Positions 29,545-40,924 of a stretch of DNA of 64,000 nucleotides are shown here, piece by piece (the stretch's first letter is position 1; every line of letters starts with the position of its first letter). The position numbers and the translations under genes were made by a program. This DNA comes from Closterium sp. NIES-65 (taxonomy: Eukaryota; Streptophyta; Zygnematophyceae; Desmidiales; Closteriaceae), in assembly GCA_948144175.1 (NCBI GenBank), contig CANXME010002307.1:2191001-2255000 (forward strand), read 5' to 3'. Below the pieces are notes generated by a model. The model was not told the origin of the DNA and did no database searches. It saw only the letters and a program-made list of their open reading frames with translations.

Positions 29545-32500
29545 TCATTGCGAGTCGTCGAGGCGCATGCGCTCCGCCAGCTTGGCAAGGCCGGTGTCGC
29601 GCGTCCACGCAGGGGGGATCCAGTCGCCGTCCTTGACGAGCTTGCCGCACGGCTCCAGCGCTTGCACGGGAAGGTCGGGGAAGCGCCCCAGGCGCACCTC
29701 CTCTGTGTCCAGATGCGTGCCGCCCGCCCGTGGCTCCAGCACACGGTGCTCCTGACAGCAAGGGACACCCACGGGGCACACATGGGTGAGCGGCGTGCAG
29801 GGGGCGAGGGGGTGAGTGGGACATGGGGAGGCAGCGGTAGCAATGCACGTTGGCCTAAGGTGGCGCCAACACACAGCACCTCACATGTCCTTCACACCCC
29901 TTGTGGTGCAAATGAAAGCAGGCAGGAGGCAATCTCACGTGAGTCGTATTAGATGAGAGTACCACAGCACATGAAACCATGCCTCAATCACTCTGCAACC
30001 CAACCAATGCCATGCACGCATGCAGCAGTGCAGCGCGAGCGGCAAGGCATGAGGGCATACCGCAATCATGGATGTTTTGCGCGGGTCCACCATGTACTTG
30101 CGGCTACCCTCGTTGCCCAGGCACAGGTTGCGGTTGGTGTGCAGGGTGGTGTTGGAGCACGTGGGGTGCGGGTCGCAGAACACCATGCGCTCCACCTCCC
30201 ACCCATTGAACTCCTCACCCTCGGGTGGCGCCGCACACCGCTCCGTGAAGTATCGCACTGACCCCACCGTCAGGAACGTGGACCGCTGGGGGACAACGGG
30301 GGTGGGGGGGGGGCACGCGCATGCCAATTGTGGCACCATGGGGCAACAGGCGTGAGCGGTGGGGCACAGTGAAGTGAGCGGGGAAAGCAGTGCGGGCTAC
30401 AAACTTGATGTGGGGGTAGGAAGCGGTTGTGTGGGGTGTTTGAAGAAGCACCTTGTGCTTGTGGAGCGTGGCGTGGATGGAGTGCGGTGGTGCCGTGACA
30501 TAGAGGTACTCGTCCACGTCCAGGAACAGCGCCCACCGCGCTGTCGTGCGCGCAAAGTAAAGACAGTCGTGCGCCGCTAGCAGCTGCGCTCCCATAGGGA
30601 AGGGCGTGCAGGTGGGGGAGGGAAGAGAGGTGCAGGGAGAGGGAGAAGGGAGGTGATGGGGACGAGTCATGCGTGGGATTTGGGGCAATGGTTAGGGAAG
30701 CAACATAGCGCAAAAATGAAGAGTACACATGGACCTGCACGAGACAAATGCATCGGCCCCAACCCAAGCACAGGTGTGCAAAAGCAATGAGCGCATGCGG
30801 CGTGGGACGGGGCAGACCTGGCCGTGCATGAAGGGGTCGTGCTTGGCGGCCATGCGCATGTCGAGCACAGCCAGCAGGCGCTCGTTGACAAACGACTCGG
30901 CCACGCCCAGGAAGTCGTCCGTGACGCCCCCCGCGTCGTAGAGCTGGAAGAAGTCGATGCGGTGCACCTTGCGGTGGAACTCCACCCACTGGTACAGGCG
31001 CAGCGTGTCGTACTCGCGCTGCAGCGGCGGCGAGCAGTACATCACGTCGTACACCAGCGTCTCCTCCGCCTGCCACCCGCCATCAGGGGTGCGTGCGCGA
31101 GGGAGAGGGGCAGATGGAGAGACTAGTACAAGTCAGGAAGGAGAGACGGGTGAAAGGTGTGTGGGAGCGACGAGGAGCAGTGGATGGAGTGGTATGTGAT
31201 GGGAGCGCAATGGTGTTAGCATGCGCGCAGGAGGGCCCAAGTGTGAGAGGCGTGATGATGCTGCTGCGTTGCACCAGTGCATGCAGTTGGGTGTGCAGGG
31301 GGGGGCGGGGGCGACTGACAGCGAACTTGAGCTTGTAGCCGGGGTTGGCGTCCTCCTCGTACACAAGCAGCTCCGCGCCGTTCACACTCATGCGCAGGGC
31401 ACCGCCCGTACGCAGGTTGGCCTCCTCCTCCAGGATGCAGAACAGCAGCGCCGCCAACTCCTGGCCCTTGCCACGACTCTTGATCACCGCTGGCCCCAGC
31501 GCCATCTCCGCCACGCGCTTCACCGACACGCGCCCCGCCAGCCGCGACCCCTTCTTCGTGCGCCACCTGCACAACCCCCCGCGCCGCCCAGGGGTTGGAA
31601 CAGGGGCGGTGGGTTGCACATGGATGTTTGGAAGAGGTGGAGCATGGCAGGAGATAGTGTGGCGTGACGAGGCACAACGGCCAGCATGCGGGACAGCCCG
31701 TCCCAGCACCAGAGGTCCCCTGCTGCCATGTGCTCTGCACTGGTCCCGCGACAGAACCTGGCACACAGGGGGTGGTGTGGTGTATCTCCAACCGCATTCC
31801 TCGTCCAAGTCACAACACCCATAAGGAGTGGCCAGCCATTCCGGTTGCATGCATGCACATCTCACCAGCAGTCAAGGTCGGTGAGCGTGCGGTTGGGGCG
31901 GATGTTGCCAATGGCCACAAACGTGTCCATGGTGCTGCGATAGCCGCTGAACAGCAGAAAGTCCATCTGCACAGGTCACACGCACCACAGGCAGCACACT
32001 CACTCACACACACACGACACACTCACTCGCACACACACGACACACTCACTCGCACACACACGACAAACTCACTCGCACACACACAACACACTCACTCGCA
32101 CACACACGACACTCACTCACACACACCACACTCACTCACACACACACGACACAATCACTCACACACACACGACACAATCACTCGCACACACACGACACAA
32201 TCACTCGCACACACACATGGACAGAACCACGCCCACTCACACGAATACACATGCGCGCGCGCATACACACACCCAAGACCAGACGCAGGGCCCGAGGGCA
32301 GACGAAGAAACAGAGAGTGCATGTGAGGTGGCAGAGGGGAGAAACGTGGAGAGTTGGACAGGAACACAAGCGACAGGGGGGACAGGAGTGAGAGCAGCGA
32401 GGCATGTGAGAGCAGCGAGGCATGTGGTGGCACCTTGCGTGGTGGCTTCTTGTCTTGTGTGACTGGCCTTCCACCATCTCCAGCATCGCCACTCTCGCCC

Positions 32501-32566
32501 ACTTCCTTCTGCTGCTCCTCCTGCCCGCCCTCCTCTTGCTGCTGCTGCTGCTCTTGCTGCTGCTCC

Positions 32567-32597
<31 letters not shown>

Positions 32598-34570
32598 CAC
32601 CCCCCCCACCTTGTGTCCCTCCCCCCTGCTCTTGCACCTGCTGCTGCACCTGCTGGGCTGGTTGCTGCTGCACTTGCTGCTGCTCTTGGGGCTGTGTCTG
32701 CTCCACAGGAGCGGGGGGCGGGGGAGAGGGAGGGGGATCAGCAGGGGGTGGGGAGGCCGTGCCAGTGAGCCACGGCAGCAGCCCACCTGCGCGCCACCCC
32801 GTTGTTGCAGGGCTGTTGCTGCCCACGCCCACGCCCATACCCATGCCTGCACCCCCGCCTGTGCTTGCGCCTCCCCCTGGCAGCATCTGCATGCGACCTG
32901 CTGCTGCTGCCGGGGGTGACAGCATGTACCCGCGTTCCCCACCCCACGCGCCCCCCCCTCCCACCCCCCCCACACGCCATGGCTCCACCACCCCAACTCC
33001 CCCCGCCCCCCTTGACCCTGTGCCCCACGCCCCTGCCACTGTCCCCTCTCTCCGCCCACTATCTCCCCACTGCGCCCCTGTGCCCGCCCCCTTGCCGTAA
33101 TACCCCCCTGCCCCTGCGCCCTGCTCCCCATAGGTCCCCCCTCCTTGCGCCCATCTGCCCCTGTCACCCACCTGCCACCCCGCCTGGCCCCCACTGCTGC
33201 GCTGCGACCACAGCCCCGCCCCACCTGCGCCCGCCCCTGCTGCCCACGAGCGCTCTTCCCCACCGCGCTGCTGCTGGGACCGCCACCTGCTGTCCTCTGC
33301 GCCCTCCCCCTCACCCCCCTTGCGCCCATACCCATCTCCACGCTGCCACAGCCTGTCCCTCCCCACTGCCCCTTTAAACCCCTCCCCTTCCTCCCCGTAC
33401 TCCCCCCTGCCCTCATGCCCCCGTCTGCGCCCACCTTCCTCTGTTTTCTTGGACCGCAGGGCCCAAGCACCCCCACGCCCCCGTTCGCCCTCCCCCTCCT
33501 CTTCCTCCTCGTCCTCCTCGTCCTCCTCGCCTCGCCGTCTCCTGTCCTTGCGCGTGCCCTGCTGCTCCTCGTCCGCCCTCGCGCCCACCTTGCCCCTCGC
33601 CCTGCCCCTCGCCTTGCCCTTGCGCCGCAGCGACGAGTCAGTCGCGTGCAATGCACTGACCGGGGAAACACGGGGCAGTTGGGTCGGGGGCGACAGGGGA
33701 AAGGAAGCGGAAAGGGGTGAAAGCAAGGCATGACATGTGGTATGAGGCATGCGGGTACAAGGAGGGTAGGCTATGACATAGCACAGTCACGGCATGCATG
33801 GCAGTAGGACAGCATGGCAGGTTGTTCCGTAATCGCCTCCCCCTCACCCTGCTCGCCGCCCTGCCACTGCCTTCCTGCTGCCTCTCCTCGTCGCGCCCCC
33901 TGCTCGCCTGCCCGTGTCCTCCTCCTCGCGCTCCTCCTCGTCCGCTTCCTCCTCATCCTCCTCCTCCTCGTACTCGTCCTCCTCGTCCCCCGACCTCTCC
34001 CATGCGCCCCGCGCCTTCTTCCCGCCCTTGCCACGGCCCTTCTTCTTCCGCGCCGCCCATGCGCCATGCCCTCGCGCCACTGCTCTCCCCTTCACACCCT
34101 CCTCCTCCGCCTCTTCCGCCTCCTCGCCCTCCTCGCTCTCCGCCCCAACACTACGACCCCCCCTCGCTGTCCGCCGCGCCCTCACCGCCCCCTCCCTGCC
34201 CACCTCCCCAACCCCCTGCGCCTGCCCGCCACTCGCCAAGCCCGCTGCCACCACCACAGGCGCGGGCGGAAGGGGAGGTGGAGGGGAGGGGGCCGGGGGA
34301 GGTGGGGAGGGCGGCGGGGATGTGGCTGGAGGGGAAGGGGGCGGAAGGGAAGGGGGTGGCGAGGCGGGGGGGGGAGGGGAGATAGTGGGCGGGCGGATGG
34401 ATGGGGGCGAGGGGAGTCCGAGGGAGGACGATGCGGAGGAGGCGGCAGACGGCAGGCGGATCTCAGCATCGGCGCCAGTCGCGGCACCCATGGCCGCGGT
34501 AGAGGCGTCTAGAGTCTTGTCCACGTGGCAGGATATGTCGCTGCGGTTCACACGCAGCACGAGGAGAGAT

Positions 34571-34645
<75 letters not shown>

Positions 34646-35427
34646 GGGGGAGAGAGAGGGGGGGTGGAGAGAGGGGGGGAAGGATGGACGAGGTTAGAAA
34701 GCGGAACGGGAAGGACATGGCGAGGTGGTGCGCGACACAGCAACGAGGGCGGCACGGCAACGCAGCCGTGGCGCGGCAGGGAGGAGCCAGACGCACGGCC
34801 CATGCGTGCGCAGTGGGAGGCGTGGCAGCAGCGTGAGGGCCGTGCGCAAGCCGTCGCCCTTCCACCCCATGCTCGCGCCTCTCGCTTCTTCTCACCCCTC
34901 AACCGCTCCACCAAGCCAAATGTCCGCCACCGTTGCAACGCGCCACCCGCCCGCATGAGACCAGGCCCGGCCGCCCGCCTGGCTGAGCTGGCGGTACGCG
35001 CGGTACGCTGGGTGCGGCGAGCAGTGGCCTCGCCTCGTTGGGCGCTACCGGCGGCATCGCCGCGACGGCACCACCGACACGCGCGCTGGCGATGGCCGAT
35101 GACTCGTCTCCGCTGGAACGACGGCGCCGCGAGCAGCACGCGAGGCCGTGACAGGCCGCGTCGCTCACATGCAAATGCGGAGCGCGCAGGTGGACGTGGT
35201 GAGCGGGAGCGTGGGTGGGGGGCGATGGCGGGCGCGCACCTGTAGAGCATGCTGACGATGATGATGTTGGTGATGGTCAACACGATGATCGGCAGCTGGT
35301 GGTACATCCACGCCGGCGACTTGCCGCCGCCGCCACCGCTCGATGCGCCGCCGCCAGTGCTGCTGCTGGTGCTGCCTCGGCCGCGGTACGCACTTCGCGA
35401 CGACAATGCGGCCGTCACCCGAGCCAT
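29545..35427 (-). CDS. GT92 (DUF23)-like glycosyltransferase, nine exons, type II membrane protein
   Basis: Exons (minus): 35240-35427, 33848-34540, 32434-33655, 31866-31966, 31320-31566, 30818-31069, 30452-30583, 30061-30285, 29545-29751. All introns fit GT-AG and all phases agree, giving 1088 residues. One transmembrane helix (about 44-61) follows a short N-terminus, as in Golgi type II transferases. Residues about 63-700 are low complexity: Pro-rich, acidic Glu/Asp runs, Gly-rich, then Gln-rich. The catalytic part (about 700-1088) has CWWRTKKGSR, LRLYQWVEFHRKVHRIDFFQ, LYDAGG, and a DxD in LFLDVDEYLYV (D923, D925). Plant GT92 members include galactan galactosyltransferases; the substrate here is unknown. 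The least certain donor is exon 5 (GTCAGT). Start chosen as the first Met before the helix. Confidence 0.8.
31985..32215. repeat. CA-rich minisatellite in GT92 intron 3
   Basis: Repeats of ACACACACGACACACTCACT(C)GC type across about 230 bp within the intron 31967-32433. On the gene's sense strand it is a GTGTGTGTGAGTGAGT array placed just upstream of exon 4. Confidence 0.9.
32500..32720 (-). repeat. Poly-Gln coding repeat in GT92 exon 3
   Basis: CTG/CAG-type trinucleotide run encoding Gln-rich blocks (QQQQQQQQQQEQQQEQ-like) near the C-terminal end of the low-complexity stem. In frame with exon 3. Confidence 0.8.
34571..34641. repeat. (GA)n microsatellite = polypyrimidine tract of GT92 intron 1
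   Basis: About 70 bp of perfect GA. On the sense (minus) strand it reads (CT)n ending about 30 bp before the exon 2 acceptor AACCGCAG at 34541. Confidence 0.9.
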
Positions 35428-36348
35428 GGCTGCACGCGCGACGCACCGCTATGCACGGTTCCTACACGCGGTGGAGAGGCGGCGAGTCGATCCGTGTGAC
35501 GGGAGGTGGCATGCGCCCGTCACATCTTGACGGCGAGCGCGCGGATCCACATGCGCGACGAATGCGGCATCACGGACGCGACGGTGAAGGACACGTTGGG
35601 GCGTGGGAGTGAGGAGATTGGGGGGACGGAGAAGGAGGGGGCTGTCGATGGTGCGAATGTCAGCAGGTGAATCGCAGCTGGTCTGGTCTGTTAGGCTTAG
35701 TGGCCTGGGAATGCGGACACGCTTTCAAGCCTAAGTTACGCGTGTTGAAGTCAAGATGATTGGTTCGTTGAGATGAGAAATGTGAGGGGAGCAATGCTGT
35801 GGAGTGAAAGGGCAGCAACAGGGCAGATTGAAGATGCCCCACCACCACCGCCGTCCCTCCATGACCTCTCGTACTCTCGCTGCCCTTCGTTTGCAGGGTG
35901 AGCTTGGGGTGGTTACCATAAGCCTTGAGCTTTCGTCTGCCATATGAGTAGGTGGCGGACCCACCAGGTTTGACAGCTTCATCAGTGCTGCTGAACGCTG
36001 ATGGGTGGGTGAGCCTGCCAGGATGTTGGGGGGTTTGGGTTGGCTTGAGGTGACGTACAGCACCGGCTGGGAGTTGTCCCTGAGCGTACGCTTTACTGCT
36101 CGTACGCTTTACCATTAATGAACGTCTTGGGCTACGAGAATTGTTATAAGCTGTTCAACAGAGTTGTGCGGAATAACCAATATCGAAGTTGTGACAATAT
36201 TTATGAATGGCCCAGGATCATTTAACGAGTTACCCTAACTAGGCGAGGAACCTTGGGAACGTAGGTTGGGTGCAGATTGGGCAATGGAAACCCGAAGGCG
36301 ACGCGAGGTACCTTTGGTGTCGATGAAATTGGCCGAATGTGCACTTCC
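35428..36348. other. Upstream region of the GT92-like gene; no gene supported
   Basis: About 920 bp with 5' UTR/promoter of the GT92-like gene on its left. A minus-strand frame of 151 residues (35660-36115) is open but has no family resemblance and no splice support, so I do not call it a gene. The right end is the target of the copia D LTR at 36349. Confidence 0.4.
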
Positions 36349-36481
36349 TGTCAAGGTATATGTTTACTGTTATCTAGGCTGTAGTGGGTTTAGCCTTAGG
36401 GGGTACATTAAGTTGCTCGACACTTCATTGTATCCCCCTCATTGCCCTAATCCACATCATTCCTTCCTACCTATCTCAACA
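36349..36481 (+). repeat. 5' LTR of element D
   Basis: 133 bp; TG...CA ends; diverged member of the copia LTR set in this window. Confidence 0.75.
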
Positions 36482-37603
36482 TGGTATTAAAAGCTAGGAC
36501 GTTCCTAGCCTAGGACCTAAAAGTTTAAGGGCCCACCGTTAGTTTACTGCTCGTCGTGCGCCCCTAGGGCGCGATCGTTTTTTCTGTCCGTGGCGCGCCA
36601 CTAGACCTGCCCGCCAGAATCGTCCTGCCCCGCACGTGCACTGCCCTGCGCCTAGCGCTCGAGCTGACCATCGAGCTGCCCTGCCCCGCCCGCGATCGCG
36701 CTGCCCTGCGCCCTACCAGCGACCCGCACCCGCGCTACCTTGCCCTGCCCTGCCCTGCCGCGCGCAGCCCGTACCGCTCATGCGCAGCCCGCCGCGCAGC
36801 CAGTACAGCCCGCGCGCCGCCCGCGCGCACCCTGTACAGCCCGCGCGCAGCCCCTGCACCCTGCGCCAGGCCCGCGCGCAGCCCGTACGACCCGCGCCAG
36901 GCCCGCGCGCACCTGCTCTGCCGCGCGCGCACCTGCTCTGCCGCGCGCGCACCTGCACTGCTCCTGCGCTTCGCCGGCGCACTTCCCTGCTGCCCTGCTC
37001 TTGCTGCACTACTGCCTTGCTGCCCTGCTGTTACTGCAATAGTGCCCTGCTGCGCTGCTGCTGCTATTAAGTTGCTGCTGCCGCCTGCGCTGCTGCTGCT
37101 GTTAAGCTGCTGCTGCCGCCTGCGCTGCTGCTGCTGTTAAGCTACTGCTGCCGCCTGCGCTGCTGCTGCTGCTGCACTGCTGCTATTGCCCTGCGCTGCG
37201 CTGTTGCTCTGCACGCGCGGCTGTCCTGCCCTGCTCCGCGCTGTTGCCCTGCACGCGCGGCTGCCGTGCCTTTGCTGTTGCACGGCTGCTAACCTGCTGC
37301 TGCTGCTCGAGCCGCCCAGTTGAGCCAAGCCGCTCCGTGCATTAGTGCTGCCCTGCCCCCTGCACTCGTGCTGCTGCTGCTGCTGCTGCTACTAGGCTGC
37401 TGCTGCCACCTGTGTTGCTACTGCTGCGCTGCTCCTACTGCTCAGCTGCTGCTGCTGCTAGGCTGCTACTGCCGCCTGCACTGCTGCTACCACCTGTGCT
37501 GCTGCTGCTGCGCTGCTGCTGCTGCCGCTGTTGCCGCCTGCGCTGCTGCTACTGCTGCGTTGCTGCTACTGCTCAGCTGCTACTGCTGCTAGGCTGCTGC
37601 TGC
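36349..37603 (+). mobile_element. Copia-like element D, 5' LTR and leader only
   Basis: A 133-bp LTR (36349-36481, TGTCAAGG...CTCAACA) with the shared core in diverged form (GGCTGTAGTGGG) is followed by TGGTATTAAAAGC, a PBS differing from the iMet type. The leader then has a CGCGCAGCC array (about 36730-36950) and a CTGCTGCTG/TTAAGCTGCTG array (about 37040-37600). No gag-pol or 3' LTR follows; at 37604 the sequence switches to gypsy-associated repeat R1. Confidence 0.75.
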
Positions 37604-37721
37604 CTGTCGGAAGATGGTAGCCTCCACCTCCTGCACCTGCATGCCTCACTTGTTCCTTCTCTTGCCCCTGACTTCCTGGGGATGATTTGATTGTTGCTTA
37701 GGTACTTCCTGTCTCTGCACT
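37604..37721. repeat. Repeat R1 (copy of R2 at 38078-38195)
   Basis: About 118 bp, starting CTGTCGGAAGATGG and ending CTCTGCACT. Matches 38078-38195 with roughly a dozen differences by eye. R2 is part of gypsy F's 3' non-coding region; R1 lies beyond the left LTR-like copy. Confidence 0.8.
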
Positions 37722-37996
37722 AGAAAACTGAGCTAGGGTTTCGTGAGTCCACACGAGTAACTCGGCTGACTGCCTGCTTGGAGTGGCTCCTCGGTAGCAA
37801 AACGGCTTCTGAGACATTAGCTAACATGTGAGGAAACAAACAAGCAAGCAGGCCTTCCATGCCTGCGGTTTCCGTTGCACTTAGCCACAGTGTTCCCGCT
37901 AGGCTCGGCGTCGCTCCTGTTTCTGGCATCGCGTATGCTTTGGCGGGTGTTCCCCGCCTCATCCTCTCTACTGGGCTCACTCATTATTTTCCTACA
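37722..37996 (-). repeat. Left (3') LTR-like copy of gypsy element F
   Basis: Matches 60024-60336 with a gap of about 30 bp (the CCTAAGTAGGACCACGC region of the right copy is missing here). On the minus strand it begins TGTAGGAAAATAATGAG. Its outer end is degraded (TTTTCTAG instead of TTTTCTACA). No convincing target duplication was found. Confidence 0.7.
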
Positions 37997-38077
37997 GTAC
38001 TCTAATTCTGTTACGCAAGTTCATATGGCTACCTAGGTGCTATCTACCATTATCCAGCCTTATTAATTGCGTGACAG

Positions 38078-38195
38078 CTGTCAGAAGATGGCAGCCTCCA
38101 CCTCCTGTACCTGCATGCCTCACTTGTTCCTTCTCTTGCCCTTGACTTCCCGGGGGTGATCTGATTGTTGCTTAGGTACTTCTTGTCTCTGCACT
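38078..38195. repeat. Repeat R2 (gypsy F 3' non-coding region)
   Basis: Starts CTGTCAGAAGATGG and ends CTCTGCACT, directly left of the CTTGC duplicated by element E. It is contiguous with the gypsy F coding end at 53955 once E is removed. Confidence 0.75.
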
Positions 38196-38198
38196 TGC

Positions 38199-38323
38199 TG
38201 TCAAACTTATATGCTATAGTCTGTGTAGGCTGTAGTGAGGTAGACTATATGGAGTACAACATTTCTAGGTTTTCCTACTTGTACCCACCTCTTTCTTAGT
38301 TCATTCATTCCTCATTCTTCACA
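38199..38323 (+). repeat. 5' LTR of element E
   Basis: 125 bp, TGTCAAAC...TTCACA. Confidence 0.9.
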
Positions 38324-38534
38324 TGGTATAGAGCAGGTTCCCTCGTGGGAACGCTTCTCAGGGCCCACCACTGAACTCGATTTTTTCTCCTGCCCGAGGC
38401 GCGCCCCGTCGGCCGCCCTCACGTCGCGCTCCCTTAGCGCCCCCTCGTGCCCCACCCTTAGCGGCCCCGTCGCCGCCCTTTGCGGCCCCGTCGCCGCCCC
38501 TCTAGGCCCCTCACGGCCCCTTCGCGGCCCCGTC

Positions 38535-38671
38535 TGTGAGAATTGAACGAGAATGAATGAGAATGAAGGAGGGGTTTCACTAGCAGCAATGAGGATACAT
38601 ATAGCAAACCCTAGATTGGTTGTACTCGCTATAGAGCACCCCACTACAGGCTAGAGAATAACATTCTGACA
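38535..38671 (-). repeat. 3' LTR of element C2
   Basis: 137 bp; on the minus strand starts TGTCAGAATG. Confidence 0.88.
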
Positions 38672-40003
38672 CACCCCCATAGCCAAAGTGGGGTGTAATC
38701 AGCACAATGAGCAAGCAGGCATAGAGCAGGAGTTCACAATAGGTAAGTAAAGCTAGAGCTAATCACAGAGGGCAAGTGGGGAGGAGGAGAGACTGTGGGA
38801 GAGAGAAGATGGGAGGCGACTGCTGACGCTGCAGACACACAGACGAGCTGCTGGCTCAGTGGCTACCGAAGCAAAGGCCCGGACTATAGGAGTAACTGGC
38901 TCCGCGGCTAAAAGTAAAGGCAGACGAGCAACTGACCCACAGGCGACTGGCGACTACCGGAGATTGTAGCCTCCGGACTGCTGGTGCTGCTGACGACAAG
39001 ACTGCTGCCTCCACGCAACCTCTCCCAGCTGCCCAACGCCCCTCTCACACACCCCCTGCTCAAACCCTAACCCTACACCCACAGCACCCCCGTAAACCCT
39101 AAACCCCAGACGCCCACACATCCACCTCCCTCAAAACCCTAGCTCCACTCCCATAGTACCCCCCTTAAACCCTAAACCCCAGGCTCCCACACATCCACCC
39201 CCCTCAGCGACAGCTGCAGCAGTGGGAGACGAAGGAGGAGGAGGAGCAGGGGAGACCACACACCCGTCACCCCCTTCTTGCCACCCCCAAACCCTAACAC
39301 AGGGCAGGGCGGGATGGCGGGTAGGGAGGGGGGGGGGGGGGGGGGGGCGACGCGCGGCCTCCCAGGGCGCCAAAGCAGGCGGCAGAAGGGGCGACGCTCG
39401 CCCCCCCCCCCCCCCAGGCGGCCCTCTCAGGTCGCCTCGACAGGCGACGGGAAAAGGGGGGGGGGGGGGGGGTGCACGTGCCCCCGGTGCGCCGCGGCTG
39501 GCGGCGGGGCATGGCCGGGGCGGGGCCGGGGCCGCTGTAGGCGGCGACGGGGCCGAGGAAGGGCGGCGACGGGGCCGCTGAAGGGCGGCGACGAGGCCGC
39601 TGAAGGGCGGCGACGGGGCCGCTGAAGGGGCGGCGACAGGGCCGCGGAAGGGCGGCGACGGGGCCGCTGAAGGGCGGCGACGGGGCCGCTGAAGGGCGGC
39701 GACGGGGCCGCTGAAGGGGCGGCGACGGGGCCGCGGAAGGGCGGCGACAGGGCCGCTAAAGGGCGGCGACGGGGCCGCTGTAAGGGGCGGCGACGGGGCC
39801 GCGGAAAGGGCGGCGTCGGGGCCGCGAGGGGGCCGCAAGGGGCCTGGAAGGGCGGCAACGGGGCCGCGAAGGGGCCGCGAGGGGCTAGGAAGGGCGGCAA
39901 CGGGGCCGCTAAGAGAAGCGCGAGGGGCACGCCACGGGGCGTGCCGAGCACAGAGTAGCAGCGGAAGCAGTTGGGTCCTAGGATCGGAACCACTCTGATA
40001 ACA

Positions 40004-40140
40004 TGTGAGAATTGAACGAGAATGAATGAGAATGAAGGAGGGGTTTCACTAGCAGCAATGAGGATACATATAGCAAACCTTAGATGGGTTGTACTCGCTA
40101 TAGAGCACCCCACTACAGGCTAGAGAATAACATTCTGACA
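40004..40140 (-). repeat. 5' LTR of element C2
   Basis: 137 bp; PBS lies immediately left (39987-40003). Confidence 0.88.
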
Positions 40141-40860
40141 CCGTCGCCGCCCCTCTAGGCCCCGTCGCCGCCCCTAGCGGCCCCGTCGCCGCCCCTCTAG
40201 GCCCCTCGCGGCCCCTTCGCGGCCCCGTCGCCGCCCCTAGCGGCCCCGTCGTCGCCCCTCTAGGCCCCTCGCGGCCCCTTCGCGGCCCCGTCGCCGCCCC
40301 TAGCGGCCCCGTCGCCGCACCTCTAGGCCCCTCACAGCCCCTTCGCGGCCCCGTCGCCGCCCCTCTCGGCCCCGTCGCCGCCCCTCTAGGCCCCTCGCGG
40401 CCCCTCTACGGCCTCGTCGCCGCCCCTATCGGCCCCGACGCCGCCCCTAGCGGCCCCGTCGCCGCCCTTCACGGCCAACTCGCCGCCCCTAGCGGCCCCG
40501 TCGCCGCCCTTCGCGGCCCCGTCGCCGCCCCTAGCGGCCCTGTCGCCGCCCTTCGCGACCCCATCGCTGCCCTCTAGCGGCCCCATCGCCACCCTTCTCG
40601 GCCCCTTCAGCCGCCCAGCAGCCGAGCCGCCAAGCCGCCGAGCCGCCCAGCAGCCGAGCCGCCCAGAAGCCGAGCCACCGAGCCGCCGAGCCGCCGAGCC
40701 GCCCAGCAGCCGAGCCGCCCAGCAGCCGAGCCACCGAGCTACCGAGCCGACGAGCCGCCGAGCCGCCGAGCAGCCGAGCCGCCGAGCAGCCGAGCCGCCC
40801 AGCAGCCGAGCCGCCCAGCCCCCGAGCCGCCGAGCCGCCGTCGAGCCGCTACTATTCCTA
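40141..40860 (+). repeat. Leader minisatellite of element E
   Basis: CGGCCCCGTCGCCGCCCCTAG-like units (40141-40600), then a CAGCAGCCGAGCCGCC array (40610-40840). C2 split this array near its start; the same unit type continues at 38450-38534. Confidence 0.78.
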
Positions 40861-40924
40861 CCGACGAGCACCAGCCCTACCCGCCCGGACTGGTGAGAGC
40901 ACTCCCTGCTAGACTACTGCTGTC

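Larger units (their letters stand above)
38535..40140 (-). mobile_element. Non-autonomous LTR element C2, complete, 1.6 kb
   Basis: 137-bp LTRs (38535-38671, 40004-40140) differ at 2 positions, with a perfect CCGTC duplication (38530-38534, 40141-40145). On the minus strand the PBS reads TGTTATCAGAGTGG and the polypurine region (complement of CACCCCCATAG) resembles that of the copia elements. The 1332-bp interior is GC-rich with several G or C homopolymers and CGGCGACGGGGCCGCTGAAGGG-like repeats. It has no recognisable gag or pol. Probably mobilised in trans by copia machinery. Confidence 0.88.

Noticed and set aside
31985..32215. Telomeric or centromeric satellite
   Set aside because: Irregular CACACGACA units confined to one intron; no TTTAGGG-type repeat.
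34725..34958. Possible small plus-strand protein between GT92 exons
   Set aside because: Lies in intron 1 of the minus-strand gene, no family resemblance, no splice or repeat support.
35660..36115. A 151-residue minus-strand ORF upstream of the GT92-like gene
   Set aside because: No recognisable domain, no coding-type neighbours; not distinguishable from chance at this GC content.
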